Source: CAZYQW01 sp964649825
GTDB taxonomy: Bacteria > Planctomycetota > B15-G4 > JADJEK01
NCBI GenBank assembly: GCA_964649825.1
Contig: CAZYQW010000014.1
Span: 1 to 16,793, forward strand
DNA length: 16,793 nucleotides
Direction: 5' to 3'
Under the pieces are notes generated by a model. That model was not told the DNA's origin. It saw only the letters and a program-made list of their open reading frames with translations, and did no database searches. Numbering within the stretch: position 1 is the stretch's first letter; each line of letters starts with the position of its first letter. The position numbers and the translations under genes are program-made. Positions 1-8,778 of the stretch are shown here, one piece after another.

Positions 1-136
1 CGAAGCGAGGCGAGGTCATCGCGACCGAGATCGAGGCGCAGGACCGCAGGCGTACTGCCTGTACGTCGAGGATCCTGCAACGAAGAGATCGGTCGCGAGG
101 GCCCGCCGCAGCCGGAATGACTTTCACCACGGGCGG

Positions 137-997
137 CTAGATGTCCAGGAAGCCGGAGAAGAGGTCGACCAGCACGTCGAGCATGCTGCTCGGGCGGCGC
201 GACCACGTGGACTCGAACGGTCCACCCGACGCGAGCCCCGAGATCGGGCCGTGCGCCGCCTTGGACGACCGCGACGACGGCGACGCGGCCTTGGCGTCGA
301 GGACGCCGGCGCCGCGGTCGTCGACGACCCGCAGCACGGCCTCGAGTTCGTTCGTGTCGAACCAGTAGCCGTGCCCGCCGCACCAGTCGACGACGATGCC
401 GGACCAGCCGAAGTTGCGGCGCTGCATGAGGTCGCCGCAAATGAGGCACGGCAGGTAGCGGACGTCGGCCGCGTTGCCCGCGGTGACCGCCATCCCCCCA
501 CCGTTCGCCCCGCCGTCGTGCGTCTTCGGCGACCGCTCGCGCTCCTTCGCGATGCGCTCGAAGTCGGCGACGTCGACCCAGACGCCGCCGCAGCCCGTGC
601 ACTCGACCAAGCGCGTTCCCGTCGCGCTGCACTCGGCGAGGCCGGCCCGGCATCGCGGGCAGCTCCCGGTGGTGATCGCCTTGACGATCGTCTCCGGCCG
701 GATCTCGACCCCGCAGCCCGAGCAGAACCGGGCGCCCTTCACCATGCGGCAGAAGCACTCCGGGCAGACCTCGCCCAGCCCTCGATCACCGAGCGCCACC
801 TGCGCCTCGCAGTAGGCGCAGGTGGTGCGCTTCCCTTCGAGCGCGCCGCCGCACGACGAGCAGTGCATCATCCGCACCGGCCGCGACCTCTCGCGCGGGA
901 TCGTGTTCAGTTCCCCGCAGAAGCACCTCACCTTGGCGCCGGGCCTCAGCGAGCCGACGTCGTACTGGCGGTGGCAGCTCGAGCAGGCGATGAGCAT
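137..997 (-). CDS. multi-zinc-ribbon protein with TFIIB-type zinc modules
   Basis: The 286-residue protein has five cysteine clusters. They are C5/C8 with C25/C27; C46/C49 with C60/C63; C78/C81 with C92/C95; C113/C116 with C133/C136; and C184/C187 with C206/H209, where a histidine replaces the last cysteine. Modules four and five each lead into an aromatic/acidic segment (GVWVDVADFE and YWFDTNELE), which matches the zf-TFIIB-like family. A Gly/Ser/Ala-rich stretch (about 230-268) and a short amphipathic tail (271-286) follow. There is no signal peptide or membrane helix, so it is probably cytoplasmic. Its function is unknown; nucleic-acid or protein binding through zinc ribbons is inferred. 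The ATG at 997 was chosen because the cysteine pattern begins right after it. An ATG at 1045 would add 16 low-complexity residues, and neither start has a clear Shine-Dalgarno. The gene stands alone, divergent from tal. Confidence 0.8.
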   Translation of the reverse strand: MLIACSSCHRQYDVGSLRPGAKVRCFCGELNTIPRERSRPVRMMHCSSCGGALEGKRTTCAYCEAQVALGDRGLGEVCPECFCRMVKGARFCSGCGVEIRPETIVKAITTGSCPRCRAGLAECSATGTRLVECTGCGGVWVDVADFERIAKERERSPKTHDGGANGGGMAVTAGNAADVRYLPCLICGDLMQRRNFGWSGIVVDWCGGHGYWFDTNELEAVLRVVDDRGAGVLDAKAASPSSRSSKAAHGPISGLASGGPFESTWSRRPSSMLDVLVDLFSGFLDI

Positions 998-1384
998 CGA
1001 TGGACTCGGAGGACTCGCGGGAAGGGCGTCGGATCTGCGTCTCATCGGCTCGTGGCGAACCGGACTTGACGGAGACCGACCCCCTCCGCCTCGCCTGGTC
1101 CCGGCCGGCTCGAACCGCGTCAGCCCTCGATCGTCCCTTTCAGGCCGGGAACGTCCTCGCGGCGTCGCGAGTGGCGACTGCCGGAAGGCCGACCGAGACG
1201 ACCTCGTCGTCGATCTCTTCGAGCTGGCGCGGGCCCTGCCCGCGGTCGAGGCGCGGCGGATTCTCGACGAACGCGGCTCGGGAGGCCCCTGACTTCGACG
1301 GACCGGCAGCGGGACGGAAGCACGGGATGGAGCCGCCCCGGCGCAATCCGTATAAGAGGGAGCACACGCCACGGAGCGAGAACG
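998..1384. other. intergenic region between divergent genes, no convincing gene
   Basis: These 387 bases separate the minus-strand zinc-ribbon gene from tal and should hold both promoters. I see a TATAAG hexamer near the right end. A stretch from about 1155 to 1292 on the plus strand has codon-like base periodicity: third positions are almost all G or C and second positions are mixed. It reads as an acidic/hydrophobic peptide ending at a TGA (1290-1292). No ATG, GTG or TTG start lies in frame close upstream and no ribosome site is visible, so it is not called as a gene. It could be a gene remnant. Confidence 0.5.
1351..1356 (+). promoter_or_regulatory. candidate -10 element for tal-gnd
   Basis: TATAAG is an AT-rich hexamer in otherwise GC-rich sequence, 28 bases before the transaldolase ATG. 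That distance would give a leader of about 22 bases carrying a GGAG. The matching -35 position (around 1328-1333, TGGAGC) is a poor fit to TTGACA, so the call rests on the -10 and its placement. Confidence 0.35.
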
Positions 1385-2518
1385 ATGACCCAGAGCCCCC
1401 TTGCCCGCCTTCCCCAGCTCGGACAGAGCGTCTGGTACGACTACATCCGCCGCGACCTGATGACGAGCGGCACGCTGGCGCGCTACATCGCCGAGGACGA
1501 CCTGCGCGGAATGACGTCCAATCCGACGATCTTCGCCCAGGCGATCCAGAAAAGCGACCTGTACGACGGCGACATTCGTGCCGCGCCGGCCGATCAGGGC
1601 GAGGCCGCGTTGTTCGAGGAGCTGGAGGTCCGCGAGATCCAGGTGGCGGCCGACGCGTTCCGCCCCGTCTTCGACCGCACGGGTGGCGGCGACGGTCACG
1701 TCTCGATCGAGGTGGCACCGACCCTCGCGCGCGACACCGCCGCGACGATCGAGGAGGCGCGACGGCTCTGGGCGTCGTGCGACCGCGAGAACGTGATGAT
1801 CAAGATCCCCGGAACGAAGGAAGGGTTGCCGGCGATCGAGACCTGTCTGTATGAGGGGATCAACATCAACGTCACGCTCCTGTTCGCCGTCGAACGGTAC
1901 GAGGAGGTGATGGAGACCTGGCTCCGTGCGCTCGAACGCCGCGTGGCGGACGGCCTGCCGGTCGACGGCGTCACGTCCGTCGCGAGCTTCTTCGTCAGCC
2001 GCGTCGACGGCCTGGTCGACAAGCTCGTGAAGGCGAAGCTCGGCACGCTCGCCGGGGCGGACGAGAAGCGGCTGGCCAGCGTGCGGCAGAAGTCCGGCAT
2101 CGCGAACGCGCGGCTCGCCTACGCGGCCTACGAGACCAAGATCGCTCGCTCCGACCGCTTTCGCGCCCTGCAGAAGCGGGGCGCAAAGGTGCAGCGTCCG
2201 CTCTGGGCGTCGACGTCGACGAAGGACCCGTCGCTGCCGGCCGACTACTACGTCGAGGCGTTGATCGGCCCAGACACCGTGAACACGATGCCGCCGCAGA
2301 CCTACGACGCGTACCGAAAGGACGGCGATCCCGCTGTCCGCATCCGCGACGATCTCGACGACGCGCGCGCGTCGATGGAGACGCTCGCCGCGTTCGACGT
2401 CGATTTCGCGGCGGCGACGCGGCAGCTCGAGGACGAAGGCGTCGGCAAGTTCGCCGAGTCGTATGACGAGTTGCTCGACAGCATCGCGACGAAGCGCCAG
2501 CAGATCGGCGCGACCTGA
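1385..2518 (+). CDS. tal: transaldolase
   Basis: This enzyme moves a dihydroxyacetone unit from sedoheptulose 7-phosphate to glyceraldehyde 3-phosphate in the non-oxidative pentose phosphate pathway, in the cytoplasm. Its 377 residues match the longer, actinobacterial/cyanobacterial-type transaldolases. Visible family motifs are TSNPTIF (44-50), VMIKIPGTKEG around K140 (the expected Schiff-base lysine), a GIN-INVTLLF strand (158-167), SVASFFVSRVD (198-208) and RPLWASTSTKDP. Together these make a complete (beta/alpha)8 aldolase barrel. The ATG at 1385 is preceded by GGAGCGAG at short spacing and starts just before the conserved SVWYDYIRRDL segment. The gene lies 51 bases upstream of gnd on the same strand, so the two are probably co-transcribed and join the oxidative and non-oxidative branches. 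Nothing is missing or broken. Confidence 0.95.
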   Translation: MTQSPLARLPQLGQSVWYDYIRRDLMTSGTLARYIAEDDLRGMTSNPTIFAQAIQKSDLYDGDIRAAPADQGEAALFEELEVREIQVAADAFRPVFDRTGGGDGHVSIEVAPTLARDTAATIEEARRLWASCDRENVMIKIPGTKEGLPAIETCLYEGININVTLLFAVERYEEVMETWLRALERRVADGLPVDGVTSVASFFVSRVDGLVDKLVKAKLGTLAGADEKRLASVRQKSGIANARLAYAAYETKIARSDRFRALQKRGAKVQRPLWASTSTKDPSLPADYYVEALIGPDTVNTMPPQTYDAYRKDGDPAVRIRDDLDDARASMETLAAFDVDFAAATRQLEDEGVGKFAESYDELLDSIATKRQQIGAT

Positions 2519-2534
2519 TCCAATCGTTTCCAGG

Positions 2535-2552
2535 GGCCCGGCAGCACGGGCC
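2535..2552 (+). other. hairpin in the tal-gnd gap
   Basis: GGCCCG (2535-2540) pairs perfectly with CGGGCC (2547-2552) around a six-base loop, 17 bases before the gnd ATG. No T-run follows, so it is not a classic terminator. It could protect the 3' end of the tal message or modulate gnd translation; that role is inference. Confidence 0.45.
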
Positions 2553-2569
2553 AGAGAGGCAGCAGAAAG

Positions 2570-3973
2570 ATGGCGGAGTTCGGGGTTCTCGGCCTCGGCG
2601 TCATGGGGTCCAACTTGGCACTGAACGTCCTGGACCACGGCATATCGGTCGCGGTCTGGAACCGCAAGCCGGCGGCGACCGACGCGTTCGTCAGGGAGGC
2701 AGGCAGGAGGGTGACGGCCACGAAGTCGCTGGAAGAGCTCGTCGGTGCGCTCGAACGCCCCCGGCGCATCCTGATGATGATCCAGGCGGGCAAGCCGATC
2801 GACGCGGTCCTCGAACAGCTCCGGCCGCTCCTCGATGCCGGTGACATCGTGATCGACGGCGGCAACTCTTGGTTCGAGGACACGCGCCGGCGCGAGAAGG
2901 AGTACGCCGGGCACGACCTCCACTTCGTCGGGATGGGCATATCGGGCGGCGCCAAGGGGGCCCGATCCGGCCCATCGCTGATGCCGGGCGGCAGCCGTCA
3001 CGCGTGGACGCAGCTCCAGCCGACGCTGGAGGCGATCGCCGCGGTGACCGAATCCGGTCCGTGCGTGACGCACGTCGGCCCGGACGGGGCCGGCCACTTC
3101 GTGAAGATGGTCCACAACGGGATCGAGTACGCCGACATGCAGCTCATCGCGGAGGTCTACGACGTGCTCCGCCGCGGGCTCGGCCTCGCCGCCGATCGGA
3201 TCGCCACGATCCTGGGCGCGTGGAACGAGGGCGCCCTCGCGTCCTTCCTGATCGAGATCACCGCCAAGCTCCTGACCGTGAAGGACCAGGACGGCGCGCC
3301 GCTCGTCGACAAGATCCTCGATCACGCCGATCAGAAGGGGACGGGGCGCTGGACGGCCAGCCTCGCGATCGACCTCGGCGTACCCGCGCCGACGATCGCG
3401 GCTGCCGTCGACGCGCGCGTGCTGTCGAGCATGAAGGACGAGCGGGTCGCGGCCGAGAAGAAGCTTCGCGGACCGACGAAGAAGTCGCTCACCGGCGATC
3501 CGGAGAAGTGGATCGCGGCGGCCGCCGATGCCCTGCTGATGGCGCGCATCGTCGCATACGCGCAGGGGCTCCACCTCATCCGCGCCGGCTCGGAGGAGCA
3601 CCGCTGGAAGATCGACCTGAAGGAGATCGCCCGGATCTGGAAGGGTGGCTGCATCATCCGTTCGGCGCTCCTCGACGACGTCATGACCGCGTTCGCGACG
3701 CGCCGGCCGCCGGCGAACTTGCTCGTCGCGCGCGGCGTGAAGAAGGCACTCACCGCCGGGCAGCGCGCCTTGCGCAAGCTCTTGGCCGGCGCGCAGTCGA
3801 TGGGCATCGCCACCCCGAGCTTGTCGGCGAGCCTCGCCTACTACGACTCCTATCGCACGGCGAACCTGCCGCAGAACCTCACCCAGGCCCAGCGCGACGC
3901 GTTCGGCTCGCACACGTACCGGCGCGCCGATCGTCCCGAGGAAGGCCCAACCCACACGGACTGGCTCGACTGA
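2570..3973 (+). CDS. gnd: 6-phosphogluconate dehydrogenase, decarboxylating
   Basis: The enzyme oxidatively decarboxylates 6-phosphogluconate to ribulose 5-phosphate, reducing NADP+, and is cytoplasmic. At 467 residues it has the full length of the long, dimeric family. In order: nucleotide-binding GLGVMG (8-13) with NRKP (31-34) after the second strand, as in NADP-preferring members; IDGGNS (95-100); GMGISGG (121-127); the catalytic helix GHFVKMVHNGIEY (175-187) with K179, N183 and E186; and the helical C-terminal domain with GTGRW (257-261), SSMKDER (286-292), the IWKGGCIIRS segment and a C-terminal THTDW tail. The ATG at 2570 is a good start, because the Rossmann strand begins three residues in, although the GAGAGG upstream is loosely spaced. 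It sits behind tal as a second operon gene. Confidence 0.96.
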   Translation: MAEFGVLGLGVMGSNLALNVLDHGISVAVWNRKPAATDAFVREAGRRVTATKSLEELVGALERPRRILMMIQAGKPIDAVLEQLRPLLDAGDIVIDGGNSWFEDTRRREKEYAGHDLHFVGMGISGGAKGARSGPSLMPGGSRHAWTQLQPTLEAIAAVTESGPCVTHVGPDGAGHFVKMVHNGIEYADMQLIAEVYDVLRRGLGLAADRIATILGAWNEGALASFLIEITAKLLTVKDQDGAPLVDKILDHADQKGTGRWTASLAIDLGVPAPTIAAAVDARVLSSMKDERVAAEKKLRGPTKKSLTGDPEKWIAAAADALLMARIVAYAQGLHLIRAGSEEHRWKIDLKEIARIWKGGCIIRSALLDDVMTAFATRRPPANLLVARGVKKALTAGQRALRKLLAGAQSMGIATPSLSASLAYYDSYRTANLPQNLTQAQRDAFGSHTYRRADRPEEGPTHTDWLD

Positions 3974-4059
3974 CCGGTTCCCGGTCGGCCTCCGCCCGCC
4001 ACGGCAAGGCACGGCCGGATGGAGCCTCCGATTTTCGAGGAATGATCGAGAGCGACAAG

Positions 4060-4080
4060 CGAACGAAGACACCTCGTTCG
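4060..4080 (+). other. hairpin between gnd and the ABC operon
   Basis: CGAACGA (4060-4066) and TCGTTCG (4074-4080) form a perfect 7-bp stem with a seven-base loop, in the 144-base gap after gnd. There is no T-tract, so a Rho-independent terminator is only possible. It may instead be a processing or barrier structure separating two transcription units. Confidence 0.35.
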
Positions 4081-4104
4081 ACCGTTGATCGTGCGTGCCG
4101 CACC

Positions 4105-4110
4105 AGGAGG
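4105..4110 (+). promoter_or_regulatory. ribosome binding site that fixes a GTG start
   Basis: A perfect AGGAGG lies seven bases before the GTG at 4118. This selects that GTG over an in-frame TTG at 4085, which has no ribosome site and would add eleven non-conserved residues. Confidence 0.85.
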
Positions 4111-4117
4111 TCCCGCC

Positions 4118-4864
4118 GTGGCGCCGCTCCTCGAGATCCGAAACCTCAGCTTCGCCTACGGGGGACGTCGCGCCGTCGACGACGTCTCGTTCGACGTTGC
4201 CCGGGGCGAGATCTTCGGTCTGCTCGGCCCCAACGGCGCCGGGAAGACGACGACGATCTCCTGCCTCTCCGGGCTCAGGCCGATCCTGGCCGGCGAGATG
4301 ACGTTCGACGGGCGGCCGTTCCTCCCCCAGCAGGATCGAGCCGCCCGCGCGCGTCTTGGCGTCGTCCCTCAGGAGCTCGCGCTGTACGAGGCGCTGACCG
4401 CGCGCGAGAACCTCGAGTTCTTCGGCCGGATGTCGGGCCTCGAACCGGCGCGCGTTCCCGGCGCCGTCGACGCCGCGCTCGAGCTCGCCGGCCTCACCGA
4501 CCGCCAGAACGACCGCGCCGGCACGTTCTCGGGCGGAATGAAGCGGCGCCTCAACCTCGCGATCGGAAGCATGCACGAGCCGGACCTCGTCATCCTCGAC
4601 GAGCCGACGGCCGGCGTCGACCCGCAGTCGCGCAACCACGTGTTCGACGCGCTCGAGCACCTTCGCGAGCAAGGCCGCACCCTGATCTACACCACGCACT
4701 ACATGGAGGAAGCCGAGCGCCTGTGCGACCGGATCGCGATCATCGACGTCGGTCGCGTGATCGCGTCCGGGACCGCGATCGAGCTGTCCGAGCACGCGGG
4801 CATCCCCGGTGCCGACCTCGAGCAGGTGTTCCTGAAGCTGACCGGCAAACGACTGAGGGACTGA
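4118..4864 (+). CDS. ABC transporter ATP-binding protein
   Basis: This is the nucleotide-binding subunit of an ABC-2 type exporter. It hydrolyses ATP at the cytoplasmic face of the inner membrane to drive the permease encoded next. In 248 residues it has Walker A GPNGAGKT (37-44), Q-loop Q85, the signature FSGGM (137-141), Walker B LVILDEP (157-163) and the switch histidine H194 in TTHYMEEAE. All catalytic residues are intact. The FSGGMKRRLNLA signature and compact length resemble the CcmA/drug- and Nod-type (DrrA-like) exporters rather than importers. The GTG start is set by a perfect ribosome site. The stop is seven bases from the permease ATG, so the two are an operon. The substrate cannot be read from the sequence. 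Confidence 0.93.
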   Translation: MAPLLEIRNLSFAYGGRRAVDDVSFDVARGEIFGLLGPNGAGKTTTISCLSGLRPILAGEMTFDGRPFLPQQDRAARARLGVVPQELALYEALTARENLEFFGRMSGLEPARVPGAVDAALELAGLTDRQNDRAGTFSGGMKRRLNLAIGSMHEPDLVILDEPTAGVDPQSRNHVFDALEHLREQGRTLIYTTHYMEEAERLCDRIAIIDVGRVIASGTAIELSEHAGIPGADLEQVFLKLTGKRLRD

Positions 4865-4871
4865 GGAACCG

Positions 4872-6239
4872 ATGAACACCCGCCAAGCGACGCTCCTCAT
4901 CGCCAAGAAGGACCTGAAGGTCTACTTCCGCGACCGCACCGGTGTGATCCTGGGGTTCGGCCTTCCGATCGTGCTCGCGGTCGCATTCGGCTTCATCTAC
5001 AAGATGACGTTCGGCCGGGAGGGAGGGATGAGCCGAACCGCGCTGTGGGTCGCGGACGAGGACGGCACCGCCGAGAGCCGTGCGTTCGTCGCCGCGCTGC
5101 GCGAGAGCCGTATGCTCAGCGTTCGGCCCCGTTCCGACGAAGACCCCGTCACCGCAGCGGATCTGAAGGAGAAGGTCGCAGACGGCGAAGCGCACCACGG
5201 GCTGCTGATCGGCGCGGGCTACGCGGACGCGCTTCGCTCGCAACGGTTCCCGACGCTCACGATGTTCCGCGACCCGGGCCGCGCGCTGGAGGGGCAGCTC
5301 GTCTCGATCGGGCTCCTCCAGGGATTCATGTCGTCGGGTACGACGGACCTCGCGCCCATGTTGACGACGCACGCGCTGAAGCAGTCCGGCCTCCCCGACG
5401 AGTGGTCCGACCGCATCCTTGCCGTCTCGCGCACGTTCTCCGTTTCCGTCGAGCACTTGTTCGTCGAGGCGAACGCCGCGGGCCTGATCGCGGACGGCGC
5501 AGCGACCGGGGCCGACGGCGAAGACGCAGGCGCCGCGGGGATCGATTTCTCGGCGGTGATGTCGAACCTCGTCCCGCTGGAGAGCGTCGAGATCCAACCC
5601 CCCGATCGCCCGAAGCAGCTCACCTACATGCTGTCGCACAGCATCGCGGGCATCAGCGTGATGATGCTGATGTTCGGTCTCGTCGCCTGCGGAACGCTGC
5701 TCATCAAGGAGCGGGACTCGCGGACGATCGATCGGCTGCTGGTCTCGCCGGTGCCGCGGAGCTCGATCCTGTGGGGGAAGTTCCTGTTCACCGCGGTCGT
5801 CGGCGCACTGCAGCTCGTCGTCGTGTTCACCGTCGGCGGCGTCATCTTCCGGGTGAACCTGTTGAAGGACCCCGTCACCCTCGTCGTCATCTGCGCCGCC
5901 CTCCTGTTCGCGATCACGTCGTTCGGCATGCTGGTCGCCGCGTTCTCGCGCACGACCGCTCAAGCCGAGGGGTTGTCGACGATCATCATCCTGTTGATGT
6001 CCGCCCTCGGCGGCGCGTGGTTCCCCCTGCAGATGTTCGACCTGCCCGCGATCGGCGAGGTGATCTGCCGGAGCACGCTCACGTGGTGGGCGATGAGCGC
6101 TTTCCAGGGCATGCTCTGGTACGGCAAGGAGTGGACCGACCCGTCCGTTCTCCGCGACGTCTCCGTCATGATCGCGTTCGGCGTCGCGGCGAGCGCGGCC
6201 GCGGTCGCCCTGTTCCGGCGCCGCTACGTCGCCGCGTGA
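4872..6239 (+). CDS. ABC-2 type transporter permease
   Basis: This 455-residue inner-membrane partner of the preceding ATPase has the typical ABC-2 layout. A cytoplasmic N-terminal amphipathic segment ending in VYFRDR leads to one membrane helix (about 22-44). A long extracytoplasmic domain (about 45-255) follows, then five predicted helices (about 258-278, 302-326, 335-358, 368-386 and 430-448). The segment RDSRTIDRLLVSPVPRSSIL (281-300) matches the conserved cytoplasmic coupling loop (KE.gT.e.Ll.sPv) of this family. Residues 205-225 are Ala/Gly/Asp-rich and look like a disordered insert. The ATG at 4872 follows GAGG at close spacing. It probably exports a lipid, drug or polysaccharide-type molecule, or acts as a NatB-like sodium exporter; the sequence does not decide. 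Confidence 0.9.
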   Translation: MNTRQATLLIAKKDLKVYFRDRTGVILGFGLPIVLAVAFGFIYKMTFGREGGMSRTALWVADEDGTAESRAFVAALRESRMLSVRPRSDEDPVTAADLKEKVADGEAHHGLLIGAGYADALRSQRFPTLTMFRDPGRALEGQLVSIGLLQGFMSSGTTDLAPMLTTHALKQSGLPDEWSDRILAVSRTFSVSVEHLFVEANAAGLIADGAATGADGEDAGAAGIDFSAVMSNLVPLESVEIQPPDRPKQLTYMLSHSIAGISVMMLMFGLVACGTLLIKERDSRTIDRLLVSPVPRSSILWGKFLFTAVVGALQLVVVFTVGGVIFRVNLLKDPVTLVVICAALLFAITSFGMLVAAFSRTTAQAEGLSTIIILLMSALGGAWFPLQMFDLPAIGEVICRSTLTWWAMSAFQGMLWYGKEWTDPSVLRDVSVMIAFGVAASAAAVALFRRRYVAA

Positions 6240-6354
6240 CGGGCCGGCCACGCCCGATGTCCGCCCGATCTTCTTGCCAGTTCCGCGCGCGTCCGCTCGC
6301 CGTCGATCCGTAGTCTAGGCAGTCGTTTCGCTCGCGACGGAGGCTCGGACTCGA

Positions 6355-8778
6355 GTGCCTGGACCAGAGGACGCCCGACGGCGGCGCCGCCGGCTCGTGG
6401 GGCTCGGCGCGCTCGCGCTGATCATCGCCATCCCGCCGCTCTTGCCGACGATCCTCTCCACGCGGCTCGCCCGCCCGCTGCTCCAATCGATCGTCGGACG
6501 GTGCGTCGGGGCGCCGGTCGAGGTCGAGGCCGCCGACCTGTCCTGGCGCGGCCCGAGCACGTTTCACCGCGTCGCCGTCGCGTCTCCGCCCGGGTTCGGC
6601 GACGCGAACCTGCTCGAGGTCGAGCGAGCGACTCTGGCGCCGGGGCTGTTCGCCTACTTGTTCCGCGGCGAGCGAGCCCGCCTGCGGCTCGACGGCACCC
6701 GGCTCGAGGTGGTGCGAGCTCCCGCGGGGGCGGTCAACCTCGGCCGGCGGCTCGGGGACGGCGGCCGCGAAGCGATCCGAGCCGCGCTCGGGAGCGGCGC
6801 GTCGCTCGAGCTGAACGGCACCCTCGTCGTGTCGGATCGGACGACGCGCGAGTCGTACTACGTCCAGGACCTCGCCACGACGATCGACACGACGGCGGGA
6901 GTCTCGGTGCGCGCGAGCGGCCGGACGGAAGGACCGTCCGGAACGGGAGCCGTGCGCGTCGAAGTGGATCGCAGCGCCGACGGCGCGACGCTCTCGCTCG
7001 CTCTCTCGACGCGCAACCTCGACCTCGGTCGGCTCGAACCCGCCCTCCAGGCGTTCATCGCCGACGGATCGCTCGCCGGAACCGCGGACTTCGACCTGAC
7101 GCTTCGTACCGGCCCCGGTCGAACCATCGAGTTCGCGGGAGAGGGCCAGACGAGCGGGCTCTCGCTCGCCGGCTCGCCGTGGATTCCGCCGGCGACTCCG
7201 GTGGCGGACTCGCACGTCCACCTGAGCGGTGCAGCCTCCCTCGACCTCGACGGATGTGTCGGCGCGTTCGACGGCTTCCACCTCGCGAGCTCGTTGGTCG
7301 AGCTCAAGGCGAACGGGCGGGTCGACTGGCGCTCGGGCCGCGTCGGCGGCGACCTCGAGGCGCGCTTCAGCGCCGCGTTCGAGCGTGTCGTCTACCGCCT
7401 CCGTCCGTTGCTGGTCGCATACGTCCCGCTCCAGCACATCTTCGGCGACGTCGATGTCCGGGTCGCGCCGCACGAGCGCGGCGGCTTCCGCGTCGACGCG
7501 GACGCGCGGGACCTGTACGTGGACACGCGGGAGCCGCCCCGCCGGCTCGCGTTCGGAGACTCCACGTTCCGCTCCCGCGTCGACATCGCCCTCGAACCGC
7601 TCGAGGTCGACGTCGATGATCTCGAGACCTCGACGCGGTTTTGCGCGATCACCGGAACGGCCCGCTTCGTCGCCGGCCGCGACGGAGCGCCGAGCGCCGG
7701 CGAGGTCGACCTCGCCACGCGGATGCTCGACACCCGGGGATTGGCCGGCTTCATCCAGAAGGCCGTGCCGGGGATTTCGCTGCTGATGGCCGGGTACGTC
7801 GATGCCCACCTGGTCGCGTCGGCGGACGCCGAGCGGGTACGCGGCAGGTTCGACCTGAAGTCCCAGGACTTCGACTGGCGATACGAGGTCGGGAAGCCGC
7901 CGCGGGTGGACCTCTACAACCTCTGGGGGAAGCCGATCGATCTGACCGCGTCGTGGGACGGCCCCCGCGGGGAAAGCGCGGTCCGGGAGGCGACGGGCGC
8001 GATCTCGCTCCGGGCCCCGGGCGCGGCGATCGATCGCAATGAACTGTCGGCGCTCGAGCTCGACGCGCGGCTCGAGCACGGCACGCTCCGCTCCACGAAC
8101 CTGCGATTCGACGTGAACGGAGGCACCGCCACGGGGAGCGTCGCCCTCGATGTCGCCCGCGATCCACCTCGGCTCGAACTCGAGCTCGACGCCCGCGACA
8201 TCGGGTGGGCGCAGCGGTTCCCGACCGCGTTCGCGGCCCGTGTGCATCCCATCTTCGCCGCGACGGGCGGAGCGTTCCGCGTCGACACGACCCAGCGGAT
8301 GAGCGCGACGCTATCCCTTACTGCGACCGGCCGCGGGTGGCGCCCGATGATCGCGGGCTGGCAAGGCTTGGGGCGCCTCGAGCTGACGGACGGCGTGATC
8401 GAAGGCTCGCCGCTCCTCGAAGCGTTGACGCCGCCCTACGGAGCGCCCGGACCACGCACCGTCCGGCGGGTGCACGCGGACTTCCGCTTCGAGAACGGCT
8501 GGATCGTGTCGGACGCGGGCTTCCGCGCGGACGGACGTGGCTTCGCGCTGGCCGGCCGCGCCGACGGGTACGACCGGTTCGAATACGTCATCCCGGCCGA
8601 CGCGCTCTTCGACCCAACGTTCCTCGAGGAGCACGCCGCCGAGCTCCGGCACGTACGGTTCGAAATCGGCGGCCAGGTCGAGCGGCCCGTCCTCCGGATC
8701 CCTGATCCGCTGGAGTGGAGACGCCTCGCCGAACGAGGAGAGCTGGCGCGAGCGATCCAGAAGTTAGGGGAATCTTGA
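6355..8778 (+). CDS. AsmA-like membrane-anchored protein
   Basis: The 807-residue protein has an Arg-rich N-terminus (residues 8-13) followed by one hydrophobic helix (about 14-35), then a long soluble region. The soluble part is built of repeated short beta-strand patterns such as ADLSWRGPS, LEVERATLAPGL and RLRLDGTRLEVVRAPAGAVNL. The last third has a FRVDTTQRMSATLSLTATG segment, a GLGRLELTDGVIEGSPLLEAL motif and a final FEIGGQVERPVLRI strand. This is the pattern of AsmA/TamB-type bridge proteins, which span the periplasm and are linked to phospholipid or outer-membrane traffic. That function is inferred from the family. The GTG at 6355 has GGAGG eleven bases before it. It lies 115 bases after the ABC permease on the same strand, but whether they are co-transcribed is unclear. 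Confidence 0.7.
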   Translation: MPGPEDARRRRRRLVGLGALALIIAIPPLLPTILSTRLARPLLQSIVGRCVGAPVEVEAADLSWRGPSTFHRVAVASPPGFGDANLLEVERATLAPGLFAYLFRGERARLRLDGTRLEVVRAPAGAVNLGRRLGDGGREAIRAALGSGASLELNGTLVVSDRTTRESYYVQDLATTIDTTAGVSVRASGRTEGPSGTGAVRVEVDRSADGATLSLALSTRNLDLGRLEPALQAFIADGSLAGTADFDLTLRTGPGRTIEFAGEGQTSGLSLAGSPWIPPATPVADSHVHLSGAASLDLDGCVGAFDGFHLASSLVELKANGRVDWRSGRVGGDLEARFSAAFERVVYRLRPLLVAYVPLQHIFGDVDVRVAPHERGGFRVDADARDLYVDTREPPRRLAFGDSTFRSRVDIALEPLEVDVDDLETSTRFCAITGTARFVAGRDGAPSAGEVDLATRMLDTRGLAGFIQKAVPGISLLMAGYVDAHLVASADAERVRGRFDLKSQDFDWRYEVGKPPRVDLYNLWGKPIDLTASWDGPRGESAVREATGAISLRAPGAAIDRNELSALELDARLEHGTLRSTNLRFDVNGGTATGSVALDVARDPPRLELELDARDIGWAQRFPTAFAARVHPIFAATGGAFRVDTTQRMSATLSLTATGRGWRPMIAGWQGLGRLELTDGVIEGSPLLEALTPPYGAPGPRTVRRVHADFRFENGWIVSDAGFRADGRGFALAGRADGYDRFEYVIPADALFDPTFLEEHAAELRHVRFEIGGQVERPVLRIPDPLEWRRLAERGELARAIQKLGES

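Noticed and set aside
1..136. Open plus-strand frames at the left edge
   Set aside because: Two frames stay open (one ending at TGA 118-120, another at TAG 138-140), but the fragments are too short to recognise. This could be the tail of an upstream gene, but it is not supportable.
137..4906. A 1589-codon open frame on the minus strand running through tal, gnd and the ABC ATPase gene
   Set aside because: Only the last 286 codons have a cysteine pattern and make sense as protein. The rest is low-complexity Arg/Ala/Asp sequence antisense to three well-recognised genes, as expected from high GC.
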